Source of the DNA: Blepharisma stoltei
Taxonomy: Eukaryota; Ciliophora; Heterotrichea; Heterotrichida; Blepharismidae
DNA length: 64,000 bases
Assembly (NCBI GenBank): GCA_914767885.1
Contig: CAJZBQ010000036.1
Span: 1 to 64,000 of the forward strand
Direction of reading: 5' to 3'
The position numbers and the translations under genes were made by a program. Numbering within the stretch: the stretch's first letter is position 1; each line of letters begins with the position of its first letter. The notes under the pieces were generated by a model. That model ran no database searches. It had not been told where the DNA came from and worked only from the letters and a program-made list of their open reading frames with translations. Below, one piece after another: positions 22,801 through 31,038 of this stretch.

Positions 22801-25221
22801 GGTTTCTGTCTCAAAGCTTTCATCAATTACTATATTAATTTTAATTGAATGAGATAAAATTGCTGAAATAGATACTTTTCTTACCTAAGGTTAAATTTAG
22901 TATAAATAAGGAGAGTTTTTAGAGCTATCCCATCCAAATGGATTCTTGTAAAGGCAAGTTTGTCCTATTAAATAATACGTCGATGCGCAAGTGCTGCAGC
23001 TAAAGTACTTAGAAGAAGTGCAGCTACTGCACAGCACGTCACAAAAATCGCATTTAACTCCATTAAACGCCTTTCCCAAGTCACAAGTGCAAACTGAGTT
23101 TACTATTGATGCTCCTTCAACGCATGAAGTGCATCCATAAAATGAATCACAAGTCACGCATTCTATGGCCTCACATAAATTGCATGATTCTATTCTCCTG
23201 CATCCATAATTGCAGTCACTGCTACAGTCTGTGCATTTTTCTCCATTATTAAATTGCTTGAATCCACAATTGTCAGGACAGTTTAAATTTTGTGAGCATA
23301 TGGAGCACCCTGAATCGCAGCCTGAAGAGCGAAAGTCATCGAGAGCATGATTTGCGTTCCCATAAATAACTACTTTCCATATGAAACCAGTAAAAATACC
23401 ATCTGATGGCTCATTTCCTAAATACGTATCAGCAGGATCATCATAGAGAGTATTATAAATAGTTGACTCATTTATGAAAGATCCATCAACAAACAACTGA
23501 GCCTTTGTCGTAATAGTATCTAAAGTGCAGGTAATTGATATATAATGCCAACTACCGATTAAACTTGAACTAGTTGTCCATAAGCTTATTATTTGTCCAT
23601 TTATATCATATACATAAAATGGCGTATGGCGACCGACCCACCCTCCCAGTGGTGGTTACCCATGTATATCCGGGCATGGTTTTTGGAGCCAGGAATTCGC
23701 CCAACAACGTCCGGGACCTCGAAGCGAGAGGCCTAAGCGCGAGAACCGCTGTTTTTGCGACCAGACCCATGGGCAGTTATTCGTGACTTCTTTTTGCCAG
23801 CAGCGCGCTCAGCCCAGTGAGTGCCGAAATGGAGGCAGGGTGAATTACCTGCCTAAGCTGCTTTAGTGGCTCGCCCCGAATGGCAAAAGCTGTTGAGTTC
23901 TTTCTCGGGATGACCGGAAAAGAGGGAGGCGAGTTAGACATCGAGACGGGGGTCTCTCTCCAGTTTAAAAGGTGCCCTTCAATGGGCAGATCTGGCGGAC
24001 GACGAAGCGGAGTTGGCGTAAACTTAGGCGACGATCCAAGTTGGAAATGGAGGTGGTCAGCAAAGCCGGTATAATACGGCCCTTGACAATACCTCTACCG
24101 AGAAACCGGGTTTCGGCCCGGGCTTGGTGAACGCTCTGCCACCACACGGGAAACCGTGGCATGCGACCTCGGACGTAGTAGGGACTTTAAATACCCAGCG
24201 TAATCTTAATCTTAATCTTATTTGTCCATTTATCAGTTTCACTTGATAATTTAGTTTTCCATCTGCTGAAAAATACAAAAAGTGAATATAATCAGAATTA
24301 TTTTTTTTACTAAAAAATTTCCCTTCAGACAAAGGCTTGACTCAGAATGTGACTGTAAACCAAGGGCTAAGGTTTAGACTCTGCGAATGCATATAAGAAT
24401 AAGGAAAGAAATAATATCCTCTTGATAGTGATGATGGAATAGGGTCATTTGGATCAAAATTTGGGTAGGCATTCCCATCATTTGCTCCTATCACCAATTG
24501 CTGAGTTTCGTCCATGCTAACTCCCCCCCCCCCTTTAAATTAAAACAAAATATAGGTAAATTCCTACTTTTTTGGGAAATTACCCCCCCCCTTAAACTGA
24601 AACAAAATTTTATTATAATAGAAAATTTTATAGGTAAAAAGCATTATTTTATATGTAAATACGTTAATACCCTATTTAATATGCTTCAAACATATAAGAT
24701 TTAGAAATTAAACTCTATTTTGTCCAATTGTTATGGGGAGAGTTAGAAGAATACCATTTAGCAAGTTTACACTTTGAGATTGAGAAAATTTATGAATTAA
24801 TTTTTTCATGAAATTATAAAATTTTATCTCTGAAAAAATTTTTTATATATAATTTTTTTATAAAAAAATTTTCTTAACCCCCCTTTAAATTGAAACAAAA
24901 TTTTTTGTTTCAATTTAAAGGGGGGGGAGTAAGTTTCATCGAATTACTAAAATTTAGTATAAAAGAGTTGTCATTGATCACCAAAGGAGTCCGAGGCAAG
25001 CAAACACCATTAAGTAGATAATATGAAGTATAGCATTGTGTGCATTGATTCATATCACCGCTATTACAAATTTGGCACCCTCGATAGCATTGAACACATA
25101 TAGTGCCGTCACCGGCGTTTATCCAGGTATATCCATTTTGTCATTCGCACGGAGGTATATAAATGTCACCTCCTCCTCCTCTTGCTAGATAAATAACCAT
25201 AGTTCATATGAAGAACTTCAT
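10884..25221 (-). CDS. Giant LamG/Cys-rich/REJ-GPS multi-pass surface receptor
   Basis: The gene starts with ATG at 25221 (signal peptide MKFFIWTMVIYLARG) and ends with TAG at 10884. After removing eight proposed insertions, 11,232 nt (3744 codons) remain, an exact multiple of three. About six units alternate a concanavalin/LamG-like domain (DPIP..RGLYF, LFRD..., F.GFIY.F...IG) with a furin-like Cys-rich block (CNLC..LC..C). A PKD/REJ-like region follows (15.1-13.7 kb), then a GPS-like motif TCTCEIAG near 12.78 kb, a membrane helix (AIPVFVIFGSLLFVLYFAW), a cytoplasmic stretch and at least four hydrophobic segments (11.47-10.97 kb). The order resembles polycystin-1/REJ-type receptors; no PLAT or cation-channel domain was recognised. 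Many TGAs are read as Trp (e.g. at 13650, 14352, 14862). It probably acts in adhesion or sensing at the plasma membrane (inference). Confidence 0.82.
15104..15350. other. IES, about 247 bp, in the receptor PKD region
   Basis: Between ...GNLTFLWSL and ESCESAKDHNYF all - strand frames carry stops. Joining the TA at 15349-15350 to the TA at 15102-15103 gives GNLTFLWSL-ESCESAK in frame, which fits a PKD-type strand. No convincing inverted repeat is seen at the edges, and the left TA could instead be at 15358, so the boundary is approximate. Confidence 0.55.
16014..16649 (-). mobile_element. IES containing a retroelement-like sequence
   Basis: A roughly 636-bp block separates ...LPSWLVKNFL from SNINGYRV of the receptor. 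The TA pair at 16012 and 16648 restores the frame. Inside, about 16040-16512 is GC-richer than the host and on the - strand begins AAAATGGCGACGGCGAACC, like other inserts here. Its middle matches the 21.25-kb insert (AATTTTCGGAAAGG against AATTTTCGGGAAAGG, later CCTTGTT..AG..GAAG). No reverse-transcriptase ORF is present; the 94-codon frame inside has no recognised domain. No clear target duplication was found for this copy. Confidence 0.6.
18725..19121 (+). mobile_element. Family-1 poly-C MITE inside the receptor gene
   Basis: A 397-bp insertion with TTA on both sides (18722-18724 and 19119-19121). The ends are inverted repeats of CTCCCC(C)n TCCGTGAGCGAACAAAA. Just inside one end a second inverted copy makes a strong hairpin. 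The centre is AT-rich and carries the family core GAATTAGCTCTAGATTTCAT. It has no ORF. Removing it with one TTA joins PYGYINA to KEDAYAAIDAEF in frame, as in neighbouring repeats. It is nearly identical to the copies at 33.6, 43.0 (inverted) and 48.9 kb. Confidence 0.92.
21248..21774 (+). mobile_element. SINE/LINE-like retroelement insertion in the receptor gene
   Basis: A GC-richer 527-bp block with flanking direct repeats TCTTCGCAATAGT (left) and TCTCCGCAATAAT (right), 11 of 13 bases identical. Each repeat contains TA. Joining at these TAs yields KCDNNYC-EECAMREETYFNC, exactly the Cys spacing of the other repeats. The element shares start-proximal and central sequence with the 16-kb insert (ACCTGTAG.C.GAC..., GGGACCTT.TGG). 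No inverted repeats and no long ORF, as expected of a non-LTR or SINE copy. Confidence 0.7.
22161..22346. other. IES, 186 bp, TATA-edged
   Basis: It interrupts the LamG motif FRDLPSNYL/VLGKSSNSNFTGF. On the coding strand the edges are TTTATAGCTTGGG and CATAAGCTATAGTTC; keeping one TA of the outer pair restores the frame, while other TA combinations give a stop. The inner ends form a short inverted repeat TAGCTT. The interior holds direct repeats of ATATCATCAGC. Confidence 0.8.
22833..22904. other. IES, 72 bp, TATA-edged
   Basis: It separates NSPYL from VIDESFETETF of the receptor. Only the join between TA 22903-22904 and TA 22831-22832 is open; adjacent TAs give stops. The inner ends TACTAAATTT and TATTAATTTT are inverted repeats and match the 72-bp IES at 50.1 kb in sequence and length. 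Confidence 0.8.
23604..24232 (+). mobile_element. SINE-like retroelement with 16-bp target duplication
   Basis: A 629-bp insertion in a LamG domain. The flanks are identical copies of TTATTTGTCCATTTAT; the + orientation element begins ATAAAATGGCGTATGGCGACC and ends in a simple tail of ATCTTA repeats, the pattern of target-primed retrotransposition. It is GC-richer than the host. Removing element plus one target copy joins KLNYQVKLINGQI to ISLWTTSSSLIG in frame. No long ORF with recognisable domains is present. Confidence 0.85.
24521..24932 (+). mobile_element. Family-2 poly-C MITE near the receptor N-terminus
   Basis: A 412-bp insertion flanked by TAA (24518-24520, 24930-24932). The terminal inverted repeats CTCCCCCCCC TTTAAATTRAAACAAAA differ from family 1 after the poly-C cap, but the design is the same: an extra inverted copy near the right end forms a hairpin at 24878-24928. 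Removal joins FSNSMKL to SMDETQQLV in frame. No ORF. Confidence 0.9.
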
Positions 25222-25692
25222 TTAATAATTATTCTATAATTAATTAGAAAATATAGCCAAAAAAACAACAGAAAATATTCTCTGATATTAAATAGTTTAG
25301 AGAAACAAATTCCCGAATCTCCCAGCTATAATTGAAGTAAGTAATTATCTAAATAGCAAAATTGCATTTCTGGAGTTATTTATTGCAAGATGAGCTATCT
25401 TATAGTTAATTTAATAGTGAATATTATTTATCAGCTGCTAAGCACGGCTAGTTCAAAAATTCTTATAGCTTTAAAAACGAAGGTGTATGAAGTATATATG
25501 ATATAATAATTCGATCAATAATGTTTCTCAAGTAATTTTCTAATGAAAATTCAAGGCAGTCTTGATAGATAAATCATAGAAAAATAAAATTCGATATCAA
25601 ATTTCAATTCGTATAAATAGCAAATAGTTAATTCTTCATTGAATTATTATAATTGTGGGAAATAACTATTAAAAAAGTAAATTTATAAAATT

Positions 25693-27406
25693 ATGTGAAA
25701 ATATGTGATGTTTTTCCTCACAATTATATTGTTAAAATGTGATATTGAAGCAAATAATTACAAAGAAAATTCAAATCTTGATATCAATAGTAAAATTTTT
25801 TTACTTTCAAAAGAAAATTTTAGCAAGCCAGTCAAAATTGAAGAAGATTATCTAAGGCGATACGTGAATGAAGATCTTCTAACTTCTTTAGTTAAAGGAT
25901 TTCTTTTAGAAGAAGAAAAAGAAAGGTCTTATGAAACAAAAGTCCTCCACTCATCAGCAATTTGACTTTCAGATGAAAAATTATTTTTAGTAGCTCTCAG
26001 CATTAGAACACCAAATTTACTAAATTATATTTATATCACTTTTTTTGATTCTGAATGAAACGAAATCAAAAAGGAGTCCTTTATTGGTGCCACAAAAATT
26101 CCTGATGCGCTTAAGATCCCTACATTAAAATGGAAAAGTCTTGAAAGTGGAACAGTCTTTAAGGCCTTAGAGAGTGAATATTTTATCTCATTTAGCATAA
26201 AAAATGACGATTTTAATGTCTGAGATCATTTTATCTACAGCTTCACAACTGGAAAAATTAGAGAACTCTATCACAACCGAAAAGAAAACAATTTGTCACC
26301 TCTTATTATTGATGATTATCACATATATTTCTTAGCGAGCTATAATAATCTCAATATCATTGACTGTACAAGTGAAGAAAATATTTGCAACTCATATATT
26401 GATTATTATCAAACTAGCAAAAGCTCAATAAGCAGTGGGACTGCTTTTCTACGATATAAAAACTCAAATTATTTCTTTTCTCTCTCTTTGAGTAGAGTTG
26501 ACTATGGAAAAGATAAAAGCTGTGATATTGTAATGCCATCCTTATCTGTTCTTCAAATATTGACTGAAAATCCATTTTTTAAGCTGATTTATTCGAGTGA
26601 GCCAATTATGATTTGAAATACTTTGCTTTTAAATCCGAATGCAGATAAGTCTTCAAAGTTTGATAATATATTATTATGTGGATCAAAAATAATACCAAAT
26701 TCTGTTACAAAGTGAGACGAAGATGAAGACGATATTATGGAAATTATAATAAATTCTGACAAAGACTCGCCAGTTGTTGTAAAAGTGGAAGGATTTAATG
26801 ATTTTTTGCAAAGTGTTATTAGTCAATATGAGTCTAAAAGGGCATTAAAAGAGACTGAATTAGAAGAAATGCCTACTTTATCTAATGAAAATAAAGAAAA
26901 AGAAAATGAAGCAATTAATAGCGAAAACAACAAGAGTTGCCCAGATGAGAAGTATTATGATGAAGACACCAAGGCCTGCAAATGTAAGTTTCCAATTAGC
27001 ATGCTTCAAGGGTTGCTTGAAATGCAACTCTCTATCCAACTGTCTGCAATGCAAAGATCTTTACGCAGTTGTAGACAACGGAAGATGCAAATGTGTCGAA
27101 GGCTATCTATCACAATATAACCCAGATACACATGAATTCTCATGCAAATGTAATGCCTATCCAGGATATGATAAACCATTAGGAAGCGAATCAGACTATA
27201 GAGATCTGCTCGATATCGAATTCGGATATAAAATAAGCCAGGATTCTTTATCAATGATTTTGGCAAATAAAGATATCGAGAAAGGCTTTATAGAAAACAA
27301 TTTTTGCGACTTCGATATAAGTAAAGAAAAATCTCAAAAAATCAAGTCAACAATCGTCAAGAATGGGATATCGGTAGAAATTGAGATAAAGGTTACTAAA
27401 ATTTAA
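25693..27406 (+). CDS. Secreted/surface Cys-rich protein with 16-nt intron
   Basis: The start at 25693 (ATG TGA AAA) gives MWKYVMFFLTIILLKC, a signal-peptide-like N-terminus; a second ATG lies at 25708. TGA is read as Trp at six sites (25696, 25963, 26056, 26221, 26614, 26713). Two frames overlap near 26.98 kb; removing the 16-nt GTAAGTTTCCAATTAG (26984-26999) fuses them as ACKSCFKGCLKCNS, leaving 566 codons including TAA. The first 330 residues look like beta-propeller or globular extracellular sequence without a recognised motif. A furin-like Cys-rich block follows, then a beta-rich C-terminus. No membrane helix after the signal is seen. It is divergent from the giant receptor gene, which starts about 470 bases to the left, so they may share an upstream region. 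Confidence 0.75.
26984..26999 (+). other. 16-nt spliceosomal intron
   Basis: GTAAGTTTCCAATTAG starts GT, ends AG and is exactly 16 nt. Its removal fuses the upstream frame (KACK) to the downstream one (CFKGCLKC) and makes the whole gene an exact multiple of three. Introns of 15-16 nt are characteristic of heterotrichs. Confidence 0.82.
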
Positions 27407-27429
27407 ATTCAAAAACTGACTTAATTAAT

Positions 27430-28535
27430 TTATATAATATTTGTATAATTGCCATTAAATATATTAAAATAAATATTGTCCATGATTAAAATCAGCCTAA
27501 AATAGATTACATTTTGCTGCTCGTTTTGAGGAGAGCTATTAGGAGTCATGCTTAAATATCCAGTAGCAATGGACGACCCTCTCAATGTTTGGCTCCCACT
27601 AGGCACAGTAATAATGCTGGAAAATGTATACAAGCTCACATCAGTAGTCGGCGCTTTGTGATATCTCTTGCTTGTTGGTGGCTCCGACAAATCCAATATT
27701 TTGTCAGATTTGTTTTGTATTGTTGTGCTGTCAAAAGAGTCTTTTTCTGGAAGCACCTTATTTTTCGCTTTATTTTCCCGATATCTGATGACGTAATCAT
27801 AAGTTGTTCATCCTTTAGATCTCAGCCAAATATGAAAGCCTATTAAATACATAATCAACAAACATATAATTGAGCAAGCGCTTGTTATTACGATTATTAA
27901 TGCGATATATGCGCCTTTCTTTTGATTATTTATCCCTAGCGTGGATTTTATTTTATCATTTGGATCACCGTCGTTTTTTATATCCTATTAAAAACATATG
28001 CCAGGGTTTTTAAGATGATAAATTTTATGCTTATTTCTATTATAAAGAATATTTCATTTAATATATATCCGCCAGCAGAAATTTCAAGTAATGTTAAGGA
28101 CACAACAGTTATTAATAAATATATGAAAGCCCGATAGTTCTTTTTCCCTATGCAGTTATTAAGTCATTTGCAGTGATGGTCGAATCCTTCAATGCATTTA
28201 TCACAAGTTCCGCAATGTTTTGAATTAATTGATACGTGGGTTTTGCATGCTGTACACATAAATGAGTATTTTTTGGAATCAAAAGGCTTGTTTTCTTTCT
28301 TGGCGAGCAGCTCTTGGAGAACCACAGGGTCTGTAGGGTCTCCATGGGTTGTCAGATAAATCCAGAAAATTGTGAGCAAGTATAAAATTGTAAATGATAG
28401 CAAATAAAATTCAAAAAGTCCTGAGGGCATTATTGGGAGGTATAAAGCATAGAAACTGATGCTAAATAGTATTAGAAGGATTCAAGAAAGCATTTGGTAA
28501 GGGTGTAAAGGCAAGCTGAAGCCATTCTTCTTCAT
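27430..28535 (-). CDS. DHHC palmitoyltransferase with one frame break
   Basis: The protein starts MKKNGFSLPLHPYQ and has hydrophobic helices at about residues 15-35 and 38-60. It then shows the zinc-binding DHHC core C..[32 protein letters not shown] (read in short pieces), where the last Cys of DHHC is catalytic. Two more helices follow. TGA is Trp in the core (CK-W-LNN, 28165). Near 27990 the frame ends at ...TLAYVFNRI-stop and another frame resumes at NDGDPNDK, followed by a fifth hydrophobic segment and a Ser/Thr-rich tail. Removing 32 bp between TAs (CTTA..ATATA) would join IIL to KNDGDP, but this is shorter than the other IESs; a sequencing slip or mutation is possible. It S-acylates membrane proteins, probably at Golgi or plasma membrane. 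Confidence 0.8.
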
Positions 28536-28782
28536 ATATTTTGATTTCAAAGTAAAAGACTTTCATATTAAAATTACAAAGCGAAGCTTATTTGTATAAG
28601 CGTCATTTGAATTATTTAAAGAAACTGACGATTTTTTTTATTTAATAATGAAATATACTTTCTGTATACCACTTTATTTAAAAAAAATTAAATATTTTAC
28701 AAAAACTTTACTTGAGGATTTAAGTAATTTTTGTGTAAAAATAGGAATAATCTTTATGTTAATGGATTTTATATGGATCTTC

Positions 28783-29418
28783 TTATAAGACATATAATAA
28801 AGTTATGCATGTACACACAGAAATTGTCAACCCAATTACAATTGCATTGAAGCGCTTTCTCCTTGAAATCCTTTTCAGAAGTACATTAATCCCTGGCAGA
28901 GTTTCAGCAAAAATCACAACTTTATCAGAAGCAGACATGAGCTTTTCTTTTTGATAAGCCAGCGAGTTCGATACTTCTTGAGCTGTCGCAAGAATATTTT
29001 TTCCCATTTCAATCGAGCTATCTAAGCTTCTTCCTTGTCTAAACAAAACATTTAGCCGTGTGTCATCAGAAGAGTCTTTGAATGATTTTCCTATTAATTG
29101 TTGCTGCCATCTCAATTGCTGGATATTGCTTTTAATTGTCAAAAAGCGCTTGGAATAAATTTTGTGATCACTTAGGTATTGAACGCTAAGAGTTGTGTCA
29201 AAACTTGATGATGCGGATGCGTTCATTTGCTCTGCCTGAGTTTTGATATCGGACAAAATTCGAGATATAGAATCTTCAATGTCTTTCTCAGGATTTTTTG
29301 CATCGAAGCTCACCTCTATAGAGTCAGGATCAAGTTTTGTTTGTAGGATTTCTAGTTCTTCTAGTTTTTTGTCCAATTCTCTGAAGAGATCCTTCAATGA
29401 TTTTTTAAGATTTTCCAT
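28783..29418 (-). CDS. GOSR1: GOS28/GOSR1-type Golgi Qb-SNARE
   Basis: An intact 211-residue protein, close to the usual length of Golgi SNAP receptor complex member 1. The N-terminal half is coiled-coil (ENLKKSLKDLFRELDKKLEE). The SNARE motif lies at about residues 125-190 (GRSLDSSIEMGKNILATAQE, then LAYQKEKLMSASDK and LPGINVLLKRI). A C-terminal anchor (AIVIGLTISVCTCITLLYVL) ends the protein. The zero-layer position appears to be Gln/Ser-like, but I could not place it with certainty. It acts in ER-Golgi and intra-Golgi vesicle fusion. No IES and no UGA codon are needed. Confidence 0.85.
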   Translation of the reverse strand: MENLKKSLKDLFRELDKKLEELEILQTKLDPDSIEVSFDAKNPEKDIEDSISRILSDIKTQAEQMNASASSSFDTTLSVQYLSDHKIYSKRFLTIKSNIQQLRWQQQLIGKSFKDSSDDTRLNVLFRQGRSLDSSIEMGKNILATAQEVSNSLAYQKEKLMSASDKVVIFAETLPGINVLLKRISRRKRFNAIVIGLTISVCTCITLLYVL

Positions 29419-29587
29419 AATTTCTTATAAATGAAATTATTTATTAAGCAAGCCTGTCGTTAAAGATTTAAGGAGAGGTCCAGTATGCTTACGCATTAAT
29501 CATTATAATTTCTATATAGCCTTTAGATTACTTAAAGTAAATAATTTGCATATATCATAAATTAGTTGATGCAAAAAACCCACAGGC

Positions 29588-29930
29588 ATGTCTAATATGA
29601 ATCCTCAAATCTTTTCAAATTCAATGCATATAGCAAAATTCTTTATCAACCCCAATTTCTGTCAATCCTGGAAACTTTATAGTGTCAACCATTACTATCC
29701 TCAGATAAATCCTCCAATTTATCAATCTCCTCCATCTTATATTAATTTATCTCTATCGCCTAACGCTCAAATTATACTTTTACTCGACCAATCAGCATAT
29801 AAATTACCCGTAACCGTAATTATTACCAAATATTCAGCCAAATTGTGCTAAGTCTGCTCAGACTTATTATTTTGTAAATAAGCTGGAGTTAACAAAGCTT
29901 ATCTTGCCAGTAGTCATTTTATCGCCAAAT
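29588..29930 (+). pseudogene. Pro/Gln/Asn-rich hypothetical ORF, possibly frameshifted
   Basis: An 87-codon frame starts MSNMNPQIFSNS and is rich in Pro, Tyr and Asn (PQINPPIYQSPPSY). After its stop at 29851 another frame reads PNIQPNCAKSAQTYYFVNK and then LELTKLILPVVILSPNK, which looks more coding than the terminal part of the first frame. A frame break inside a single small gene is plausible. No family recognised. Confidence 0.35.
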
Positions 29931-30185
29931 AAAACCAAAGGGAAAGCGTAGAAATCCATGAACATATTTCTTTTGCTATTGCAGACTAAGCTACGAAAGA
30001 GAAAATGGAAGTGACTGTGAAGATGAAGAAGATGGAGGAGCAGAGGATTATTTTAGGAGGATAATATATCTATTTGATTATGAAAAATAATTAAAAATAT
30101 TCTATGTCAGGTTTTTGATCGAATAATTCAACATCCTTCAAGAATAAATCATCCTTTAATTATAATTATATTCTTTTATAGTATA

Positions 30186-30885
30186 TTATTTAATAGCATC
30201 AGTCTTGCTGTCAGGAGAAGCCTTAATAATTTCAGGAACTTTATTTAATTCTTCCAATACACTCATCACCTGCGGAAAACTAATCATATCAACTCCATAT
30301 CTCAGTGCATTATTTATTTGTGGAATCAAAAATGCATCAGCAATTGTAATCTCATTTCCGATACAATATTTCCCATGGTGTTGAGATACGAGGTCTTCAA
30401 CTGAAATAAACCCTTTTCTAATAACTTCTTGTGCGAAATCCTTGGGATTCCCTCCGAGCTCTTTGATCTTTTTTAGCATAGAGAGATTCTGCAATGGCTG
30501 AATGCCTGAATTGATATCATACTATTAAAAAAAGATTAAAGCAAATTTTTGTATTATAAAAATTGAATTTTATATTAAAGAGAATAATTTCACAAATTTC
30601 AAACATTTTTGCTTTTAATAAATAGTCAGTAGGAGTTAGAGAAGGGATAGGATGAGCTGATTCTAAGTATTGAATGATCGCCATGCTTTGTGTTAGCCTA
30701 AATGTTTTCCCTATAAGTGTTGGAACTTGTTCAAGATTATTGAGATTTTTATAATCATCTTGCTTTTGAACTCCTTCTAAAAGGTTGATTGGGACGTAGT
30801 TGTATCTGATATTTTTTAGATTTAAAACAACTCGAACTCTCCAAGTGCAAGAACTCTGTCAAAATCCATATAGTGAATAAAGCAT
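30186..30885 (-). CDS. GSTZ1: Zeta-class GST / maleylacetoacetate isomerase
   Basis: The gene has two exon-like pieces. The first (30885-30587) encodes MLYSLYGFWQSSCTWRVRVV, including the zeta-class motif SSCxWRVR that binds glutathione, then VPTLIGKTFRLTQSMAIIQYLE. The second encodes GIQPLQNLSMLKKIKE, typical of the zeta-class helical domain, through NEITIADAFLIPQI. Removing the 70-bp IES joins FEICEII to NSGIQPLQ in frame and gives 209 residues, the expected family length. TGA is Trp in GFWQSS. The enzyme isomerises maleylacetoacetate to fumarylacetoacetate in tyrosine breakdown, in the cytosol. Confidence 0.88.
30517..30586. other. IES, 70 bp, in the GST gene
   Basis: Coding strand edges are GAAATTATTCTC and GTATGATATCAATTC. 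The TA pair at 30585 and 30515 restores GAA ATT ATC AAT TCA; reading through meets TAA and TAG. Inverted-repeat character at the ends is weak. Confidence 0.78.
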
Positions 30886-31038
30886 GATAGCCTCTGTCTT
30901 TTTGAATTAAATTGTATAAATAAAAAGGCCTGTATTTTTGGTTAAATTTGGATTAATTTAATTATAAATTGTTTATATAAGAATAATTAATTATAATTCA
31001 CACTAAATGCAATTTATTTAATATATCTGAAAATTATG

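Noticed and set aside
23574-24332. GC-rich ORFs on both strands around 23.6-24.3 kb as host genes
   Set aside because: They lie inside a retroelement bounded by a 16-bp target duplication and disagree with the receptor frame.
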